Shown here: positions 1-4,992 of the stretch, one piece after another
How positions within the stretch are numbered: the first letter of the stretch is position 1
Layout: each line of letters begins with the position of its first letter
Assembly (NCBI GenBank): GCA_026991065.1
Contig: JALXCG010000178.1
Location: forward strand, 1-7,623
Source of the DNA: JALXCG01 sp026991065 [NCBI: Gemmatimonadota bacterium]
GTDB lineage: Bacteria; GCA-2686955
Direction of reading: 5' to 3'
Length of the DNA stretch: 7,623 nucleotides
The notes under the pieces: model-generated
Told to the model about the DNA's origin: nothing
Databases searched by the model: none
What the model saw: only the letters and a program-made list of their open reading frames with translations
Translations under genes and position numbers: made by a program

Positions 1-227
1 ATAAGACGATCGTCGTGGATACCGCACCAGTACTGAACTTTCCCGAAAGCGCGCTCATCATGGCCAGCGCTCACGCCACGCTTTTGGTCGCGAAGCACCA
101 GCACACCAGTCGCAAACGGCTGTCGCAGGCTGGAACGTTGATTCGCGGGAGCGGTGGTAGCCTGCAGGGTGTTGTCCTAAATGGGGTCGAAGATCCCCTT
201 CCTTCTTGGCTTTCAGCTCGTATTTGA
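1..227 (+). CDS. C-terminal fragment of a CpsD/CapB-type polysaccharide-synthesis ATPase (BY-kinase fold), cut by the window edge
   Basis: The frame is open from the left edge (first full codon at 3) to TGA at 225-227. It begins KTIVVDTAPVL, which matches the hydrophobic strand plus Asp (Walker B / Walker A' type, usually VDxPP) of the P-loop ATPase and tyrosine-kinase family acting with Wzz proteins. Then come an SALIMASAHATLLVAK segment, matching the family pattern of an Ala-rich helix followed by a valine-rich strand, and GVVLNGVED, matching the family's GVVLN strand end. The nucleotide-binding Walker A lies outside the window. In this family the enzyme partners the inner-membrane co-polymerase and regulates polymerisation. 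The tail after GVVLN is only about 15 residues (ending PSWLSARI) and has no tyrosine, whereas true BY-kinases end in a tyrosine cluster. It therefore looks like an ATPase lacking that autophosphorylation tail. A GTG at 15 could be read as a start for a 70-residue protein, but the homologous strand begins before it. The next gene starts 8 nt downstream. Confidence 0.75.
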   Translation, partial: KTIVVDTAPVLNFPESALIMASAHATLLVAKHQHTSRKRLSQAGTLIRGSGGSLQGVVLNGVEDPLPSWLSARI

Positions 228-235
228 AAGACACC

Positions 236-988
236 ATGAATTTCAAAATGCTCATCGTTGCCACTGCAGCTTGTGGAATGATCGGATGTGGAGGCCATCC
301 CGCGCCGGTGATGACTCCTCAGCTAGGTCAGAGTGCTGCCGCTGATCTGGAGTCTCCCCCGCTCTATTTGATCCAATCGGGTGATTTGCTGACTCTCAGA
401 TTCTCCCGCGCAAAGGAACTGGATGGTGATTTCCGGGTGCGGCCGGATGGACGGATTACACTGCCGTTGGTTGGTGATGAGCAGGTCGAAGGTGTGAATC
501 CAGGGGTTCTCCAGCACCGTCTCGAGGAGCTATACGCGCCGATTCTGAAGGATCCGAGGGTTGCCGTGAGTGTGTCGGAGTTCAAGCATCCAAAGATCTT
601 CGTTGGCGGTCAGGTGGAGCGCCCGGGAGTCTATGAATTTGCACGCGGGTTGACTGCCTTCCGGGCGACCTTGGCGGCGGGTGGTTTTACCGACCAGGCT
701 GCTAGGAGCCGCGTGGTGTTGATCCGCAACAGCGGCGATCGGACGCCGGAATCGTTCGAGGTGGATCTCGAGAAGGTTTTCGAGAGTTCCGAGGGGGCAG
801 TGGACCCCTACCTGCAGCCGCAGGATATTCTGATCATTCCGCGGAGCAACATCGGGACTCTCGACCTGTTTGTTGATCAGTATATTGACAATGTCTTACC
901 GGACTTAGTAGAACGCGGCTTTAGCTACGCGATTGGCGTGCTGGCCGCCGACGAAGCGCGGAAATGGCGCGATGACAACCTCAACTGA
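236..988 (+). CDS. Wza-like polysaccharide export lipoprotein (Poly_export plus SLBB)
   Basis: This 250-residue protein probably forms the periplasmic/outer-membrane export channel for the polysaccharide. The N-terminus (MNFKMLIVATAACGMIGCGG) is a short signal peptide ending in a lipobox-like MIGC, so Cys18 would be lipidated. Residues about 44-118 fit a polysaccharide-export domain: LIQSGDLLTLRF near the start, then RVRPDGRITLPLVG. Residues about 119-201 fit an SLBB domain (IFVGGQVERPGVYEF, then LQPQDILIIPRS). A C-terminal segment (about 209-236) could be the membrane-inserting helix. It is shorter than E. coli Wza (about 380 residues), so it has fewer SLBB repeats; short forms are common in this family. 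I chose ATG 236 because it gives a normal lipoprotein signal and follows GAAAG at 226-230. TTG at 206 would add ten residues and overlap the previous gene; ATG 248 is also possible. The 3' end overlaps the next gene by 17 nt. Confidence 0.92.
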   Translation: MNFKMLIVATAACGMIGCGGHPAPVMTPQLGQSAAADLESPPLYLIQSGDLLTLRFSRAKELDGDFRVRPDGRITLPLVGDEQVEGVNPGVLQHRLEELYAPILKDPRVAVSVSEFKHPKIFVGGQVERPGVYEFARGLTAFRATLAAGGFTDQAARSRVVLIRNSGDRTPESFEVDLEKVFESSEGAVDPYLQPQDILIIPRSNIGTLDLFVDQYIDNVLPDLVERGFSYAIGVLAADEARKWRDDNLN

Positions 989-2006
989 GACTCCAGGCGG
1001 TCGCGGCAGACGCCGCCTCACCGATCCGCTGCGCGCCGGAAGCGAGCCTCACGTTGTTATTCTCGGCGCGGGGGGGCGTGCGCTGGCGATTCGCGAACAT
1101 CTACAGCGCCGCCGCATGACGGTCATTGGGCATCTGTCGGCTGACGGAAGCGGACCCGAGGATTACGTTGTCGGTGCTTACTCCGATTTGGCGGCGATTC
1201 TACGGGAAGAAGTTGTTGATCGAGTGGTCGTGGCGGTTCCCCCGGAAGGGGCCCGCCGCGTGGTTACAGATGCGCTGCGAGTCGCGGAGCGCGTAGGCGT
1301 ACCGGTCGCCTGTGAGTCTTCGCTTGCTGGATTCCTTGGGCAGGAGCGCCTGGTCGGAGGCAAGAGTCTTGTCCCCATCGGTGTGTTGCGCCCGCCAAGC
1401 GGGGTTCGCGTGCAGATCAAGTTGCTCCTTGATCGCTTGCTGGCGACTCTGATGGTACTGCTCGGGCTTCCTCTTTTTCCGATTCTCGCTCTCTGGATCA
1501 AGATGGACTCGAAAGGGCCGGTGATCTTCAAGCAGGTGCGAGTTCGCAACAACGGCCGTCACTTTCACCTCTTTAAGTTCCGCACCATGGTGGCCAATGC
1601 TGAAGAACTCAAGGCCAAGCTTATGGCGCAAAACGAGGTGGACGGGCCTGCATTCAAGATTGCGGGGGACCCGCGGATTACTCGCGTGGGCGCGATCTTG
1701 CGGCATTTTCGCATGGACGAACTACCTCAGCTCCTGAACATTGTTCGCGGGGAGATGAGCTTTGTGGGCCCCCGACCGCCCCTGCCCGCTGAAGTCGAAC
1801 GCTATGAGGACTGGTATCTGCGGCGACTTTGCGTAATTCCCGGTTTGACTTGTCTGTGGCAGTTGGAGCATGGCCCTCTGGGGATCGCATTCGCTGACTG
1901 GATGCGTCTTGATCTTCGGTATATCGATAATTGGAGCCTGTGGCTCGATCTCAAGATTTTTCTGCGCACCATCCCGCTAGTGCTATTCGGAGTGCGGGCG
2001 ATGTGA
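972..2006 (+). CDS. Undecaprenyl-phosphate sugar-phosphate transferase (initiating polyprenyl glycosylphosphotransferase)
   Basis: This 344-residue enzyme should transfer a sugar-1-phosphate from a UDP-sugar to undecaprenyl phosphate at the inner membrane, the first step of repeat-unit synthesis. Residues 27-135 form a Rossmann-like domain (HVVILGAGGRA, then RVVVAVPPEGA) as in the middle of WbaP-type enzymes. Residues 147-344 are the catalytic bacterial-sugar-transferase domain: a hydrophobic membrane helix (150-176), KMDSKGPVIFKQ, FKFRTM (201-206), FKIAGDPRITRVG, the Asp-Glu dyad in RMDELPQL (D249, E250), VGPRPPLP (265-272), GLTCLWQ (291-297) and the C-terminal RLDLRYIDNWSLWLDLKI. Two things are odd. 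The usual N-terminal four-helix membrane domain is absent, and the SGRN motif expected after LWQ reads LEHGPLG. The start at ATG 972 overlaps the upstream gene by 17 nt, suggesting coupling; GTG/TTG-type starts further upstream would only extend into that gene. Sugar specificity cannot be read from the sequence. Confidence 0.94.
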   Translation: MTTSTETPGGRGRRRLTDPLRAGSEPHVVILGAGGRALAIREHLQRRRMTVIGHLSADGSGPEDYVVGAYSDLAAILREEVVDRVVVAVPPEGARRVVTDALRVAERVGVPVACESSLAGFLGQERLVGGKSLVPIGVLRPPSGVRVQIKLLLDRLLATLMVLLGLPLFPILALWIKMDSKGPVIFKQVRVRNNGRHFHLFKFRTMVANAEELKAKLMAQNEVDGPAFKIAGDPRITRVGAILRHFRMDELPQLLNIVRGEMSFVGPRPPLPAEVERYEDWYLRRLCVIPGLTCLWQLEHGPLGIAFADWMRLDLRYIDNWSLWLDLKIFLRTIPLVLFGVRAM

Positions 2007-2026
2007 GTGGCGTAGTTCTCTACGTG

Positions 2027-2032
2027 AAGGTG
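2027..2032 (+). promoter_or_regulatory. Ribosome binding site of the co-polymerase gene
   Basis: AAGGTG lies 8 nt before ATG 2041, inside the 34-nt gap after the phosphotransferase stop. It is the clearest Shine-Dalgarno-like match among the plus-strand genes here and supports ATG 2041 as the start. In-frame starts upstream are not needed. Confidence 0.5.
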
Positions 2033-2040
2033 ATAACAGC

Positions 2041-3588
2041 ATGGCAAATGATCCTCTGCCCCCCCATCCAGACGACATCGAGGGACTGGGCCTTGATGCG
2101 GGCGACATTGTGCGGCTCTATGCTCGGCACGCCAAGCTCATGGCGGCGATCGTTCTTGGCCTCGTTCTGCTCGTAACTCTCGCGGTCTATTTGGTGCCGC
2201 CGAGCTATGTCGCGACGGCGGAGCTGCTGGTTGCGCGCAATGAACCCGACGTGTCCGAGGGCGAATCCGAGCGGCCGGTGACGGCTCTGGAGCGGGGCGA
2301 AGCCCTGGCGACAGAAGCGGAGATCCTTACGTCCGAAGGTCTTGTGCGGCGCTGTCTTCAAGACCACAAGCGTTTGAATGCCGCCCCCACAGAGACCGAC
2401 TATGTGAAGTTGATGCTCAAGTACGCGATCATGCCCTTCAAAGCGTTGGGTTTGATTTATGAGGGCGACGATCCGGAAGCTGACCGGGTCCGCAACCTGC
2501 TCAAGCGGATCGATGTCTCGGAGCATGTCGATGCGAATACACTCGATGTTCGTTTCGAGCACGACTCTCCGGACGTTGCGCAGAAAGCTCTCAATGCCCT
2601 CATTGAGACCTATCTCCGTTTTCGGATCGAGACACTGCGTGATCCAGAGTTGGAAGCTCACTACTCGGAGCGCATGGAGGGACTGTCGAAACGCATCGAC
2701 GAGGTCGAAGGTCGCGTTTTGGATGTCGGGCGAAAGTCTGGAATGATACAGCCCGACGTAGAGATGAGTCTGGCGGTCACGCATCTTGCGGAATTGCGCA
2801 ATGAGGTCGTTGACATGGAGATCGAGCGTCAGGCGATGCTCGGAAAGTTGGATGAGATCCAGCGTCTGATGCAGGGGGGGGAAGATTCCGAGTCGCTTCT
2901 GCGCCGGGAGACCGGGCGGAACCCGGCGTGGCTTTCTCTCAACGAAACGGCCACCAACCTCGAACGTCGCTACGAGGTGATGAAACTGACCTATCAAGAG
3001 GGATCGGAGCCTCTGGACGCGGTCTCGGCAGAGTTGGCGCAGGTTCGGCAACTCTTGTCGCGCACACCAGAAATGATTACGACGACCGAAGTCCGTGGCC
3101 GGGACGAAGCGGCGATTTCCCTGGAATCAAACTACAACGACGCTCTCGCGGCGGTCGCTGGCCTGGATCGAAGAATCGATGCACTGCACCATGAGATTGA
3201 TCAGAGCAGTCGCGAATTGAGAGAGATGAACCGCTGGGCGACGCAATTGGAGCGCGCGGATGCGGAGATGGCGGCGGTGTCCAGCTCCTATCAGATCTAT
3301 CTGAAGAAGCGCGAAGATGCGTTGCTGTCCTCGATTGCCGATCGGCGACAGATCAATGTCAAGGTTATTCAACCGGCGATTCGGCCGGACAAGCCCGCTA
3401 TGCCGAGGTTGATTCCAATCATTCTTTCCGGCATTGCCGGCATTGCCCTTGCGATCGGTTTGGTGACCGCACTCGAACTGGTCAACGGCACGGTTCGCAA
3501 CGAGAGGGATGTGGAGAGGACCCTGGGAGTTCCACTCCTGGCTTCCTTTGAGTTGGTGCCCGAGAAGAAGAATGTAGCCGCCGCTTGA
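2041..3588 (+). CDS. Wzz/GumC-type polysaccharide co-polymerase (chain-length determinant), no kinase domain
   Basis: This 515-residue inner-membrane protein is expected to set polymer length and link polymerisation to export. After a short cytoplasmic N-terminus it has a first transmembrane helix (about 33-53, AIVLGLVLLVTLAVY) and the typical following strand (PPSYVATAELLV). A large periplasmic part rich in charged heptads follows, coiled-coil-like at about 205-345 and 360-412, including NPAWLSLNETATNLERRYE in the place of the GumC NP...L signature. The proline-rich segment QPAIRPDKPAMPR (444-456) leads into the second transmembrane helix (about 457-480). The cytoplasmic end (NGTVRNERDVERTLGVPLLASFELVPEKK) resembles the linker that precedes the tyrosine-kinase domain in fused ExoP/Wzc proteins, but here the protein stops. 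The ATPase is instead encoded separately, upstream at 1-227. The start of the next gene overlaps the stop. The C7 run at 2059-2065 (codons 7-9) and the G8 run at 2874-2881 are in frame. Confidence 0.92.
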   Translation: MANDPLPPHPDDIEGLGLDAGDIVRLYARHAKLMAAIVLGLVLLVTLAVYLVPPSYVATAELLVARNEPDVSEGESERPVTALERGEALATEAEILTSEGLVRRCLQDHKRLNAAPTETDYVKLMLKYAIMPFKALGLIYEGDDPEADRVRNLLKRIDVSEHVDANTLDVRFEHDSPDVAQKALNALIETYLRFRIETLRDPELEAHYSERMEGLSKRIDEVEGRVLDVGRKSGMIQPDVEMSLAVTHLAELRNEVVDMEIERQAMLGKLDEIQRLMQGGEDSESLLRRETGRNPAWLSLNETATNLERRYEVMKLTYQEGSEPLDAVSAELAQVRQLLSRTPEMITTTEVRGRDEAAISLESNYNDALAAVAGLDRRIDALHHEIDQSSRELREMNRWATQLERADAEMAAVSSSYQIYLKKREDALLSSIADRRQINVKVIQPAIRPDKPAMPRLIPIILSGIAGIALAIGLVTALELVNGTVRNERDVERTLGVPLLASFELVPEKKNVAAA

Positions 3589-4943
3589 GCAAGCCGAGCA
3601 CAGCGCAGAGTGGAGGAACCGGAAAGAAGCTGGTTTCGGATGGCCTGTTGACCTATGCCACCGAAATGGCCAGCGCGCTGCTCAATCTGGGCACAAGCAT
3701 CTTGATTGCTCGCATTCTCGGTCCTTCAGGACGAGGTCTCTACGCGATCTTCATTCTGGTTCCCATGACTTTGCAGCAGTTCGGCATCTTTGGGCTGCCG
3801 CAGGGGGTTGTGCATTACATGCACAAGGACTGGGAGGGGCGCGGGAGGCGTGCCGCCAACTTGGTGGTCGCGGCGGTTGTCGTTGGTCTTCCCTATGCCT
3901 TCCTTGCTCGCTGGTTTTTCGCCAGTGGGGCTTTGGCGGAGTTGGAACAGTCAACGGCGCTCATTACGATGCTCGTGGTGAGTTGCGTACCCGCCATGCT
4001 TTTCAATGCCTTTACTCAGGGGTTCGTGCTTGGCCTTGACGACCTCGTCAAGCGCAATCTGTTGAGAATCGTTGAACTCGGCGTCTATTTTGTTGGCGTC
4101 ATAGTCTTCGTCTTGGTGTTACGTCAAGGTGTTGAAGGTGCAATGAAGGCGTGGGCGGGTGGTGTACTCGCAACTTCCGCCACGAGTTTCGTGTTTCTCT
4201 GGCCTCACCTCAAGCGCGGCCACATGGTCCCGGACTTGCGGCGCCTGCGGCTTGATTTTCTTTTTGGCATCCGCGGATTCTTGGCCAACGTCGCATTTTT
4301 CTTGCTCTACCGGCTGAATCTCTATCTGGTCTCGCATTTTCTGGATACCGAGGCGGTGGGGCACTACTCAGTCGCGGCGGCCCTCTTGATGATGATGGCC
4401 ATTTTGCCGCAGGCGATTGATCAGGCATTCCTACCAAAGGTGACCGCGCGCTATGCGGATGCCGATGGCCAGGAGGAGTTGACTCCGCTGGTGTCGCGAC
4501 TGTCGCTCGTGATCTCAGGTGTCTCGGCCCTGGCCATGGCGATCGGTGCATGGCCGTTGGTCTGGGTCCTTTACGGCCCTGAATACTTGCCCGCTGTTAG
4601 TGCTTTGCTGGTTCTACTGCCCGCAGTCACTGCTCTTTGTGGCATGGCGGTGCTCAGTTCCGCTCTGCAGGCCCGTGGCTTACCCCAGTGGAACTCGGTC
4701 GGAGCGGTGGCCGGTTTTGTAACCAACGGGATCTTGGGGCTGATTCTAATTCCCCGGCTCGGAATCATCGGTGCATCTCTGGCCTCTAGTATGGGCTATG
4801 TCGTGTTTGGACTGGTCCTTGTCTGGGCGTTTCTGCGTGCCGACAAGAGCGTGGGCTGGACCGACCTGCTGGTTCCACGGCGGAAGGACATCGATCTCTT
4901 GTGGAGCGGGATTCGCCCGCTGCTGGCAAGAGTCGGCATTTGA
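3585..4943 (+). CDS. Wzx-type polysaccharide flippase (MOP/MATE superfamily)
   Basis: This 452-residue, highly hydrophobic protein is likely to flip undecaprenyl-linked repeat units across the inner membrane. I count about 12 hydrophobic helices (roughly 20-44, 50-73, 92-112, 123-147, 160-180, 186-206, 230-251, 262-285, 305-330, 336-362, 372-392 and 395-418). Family-typical features are the start of helix 1 followed by LIARILGPSGRGLYAIF (residues 40-56), GIFGLPQGVVHY (67-78), and a late LIPRLGIIGASLASS (387-401) in the position of the usual PxxGxxGAAxA motif. Length is normal for Wzx. The start is TTG 3585, overlapping the co-polymerase stop as TTGA, preceded by a purine-rich GAGAAGAAG at 3562-3570. 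The first in-frame ATG (3666) would cut into helix 1, so TTG is preferred. It is the last gene of the plus-strand run and ends 49 nt from a convergent gene. Substrate is unknown. Confidence 0.92.
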   Translation: MSKPSTAQSGGTGKKLVSDGLLTYATEMASALLNLGTSILIARILGPSGRGLYAIFILVPMTLQQFGIFGLPQGVVHYMHKDWEGRGRRAANLVVAAVVVGLPYAFLARWFFASGALAELEQSTALITMLVVSCVPAMLFNAFTQGFVLGLDDLVKRNLLRIVELGVYFVGVIVFVLVLRQGVEGAMKAWAGGVLATSATSFVFLWPHLKRGHMVPDLRRLRLDFLFGIRGFLANVAFFLLYRLNLYLVSHFLDTEAVGHYSVAAALLMMMAILPQAIDQAFLPKVTARYADADGQEELTPLVSRLSLVISGVSALAMAIGAWPLVWVLYGPEYLPAVSALLVLLPAVTALCGMAVLSSALQARGLPQWNSVGAVAGFVTNGILGLILIPRLGIIGASLASSMGYVVFGLVLVWAFLRADKSVGWTDLLVPRRKDIDLLWSGIRPLLARVGI

Positions 4944-4946
4944 CGA

Positions 4947-4988
4947 GCGGCGCGTTTTGCGGAACTCGGTGACGAGCAACCGCGCCGC
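4947..4988. terminator. Long inverted repeat in the convergent gap, possible bidirectional terminator
   Basis: An 8-bp perfect outer stem, GCGGCGCG (4947-4954) with CGCGCCGC (4981-4988), continues inward with TTGC (4957-4960) pairing GCAA (4976-4979) and TCG (4966-4968) pairing CGA (4973-4975) around GTGA. It fills nearly all of the 49 nt between the flippase stop (4943) and the stop of the opposing gene (4993). Placement between convergent genes suits a shared terminator. Neither side has a clear T-tract, so it is not a canonical intrinsic terminator. Confidence 0.42.
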
Positions 4989-4992
4989 CGCC

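Noticed and set aside
15-227. A free-standing 70-residue small protein starting at GTG 15
   Set aside because: The frame is open through the left edge, and the residues before the GTG belong to the same conserved strand (TIVVDTAP), so it is the tail of a larger ATPase.
206-988. TTG 206 as the start of the export lipoprotein
   Set aside because: It would put ten extra residues before the signal peptide and overlap the upstream gene. ATG 236 gives a normal lipoprotein signal and has a ribosome-site-like GAAAG before it.
1200-1706. 168-codon minus-strand frame opposite the phosphotransferase
   Set aside because: It is antisense to strongly conserved catalytic motifs, and the translation lacks any coherent hydrophobic pattern.
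2020-3051. Long 343-codon open frame on the minus strand inside the co-polymerase gene
   Set aside because: It lies opposite a gene with clear family motifs on the plus strand. Its translation has no recognisable domain and is rich in His, Arg and Gln, as expected from the antisense of GC-rich coding DNA.
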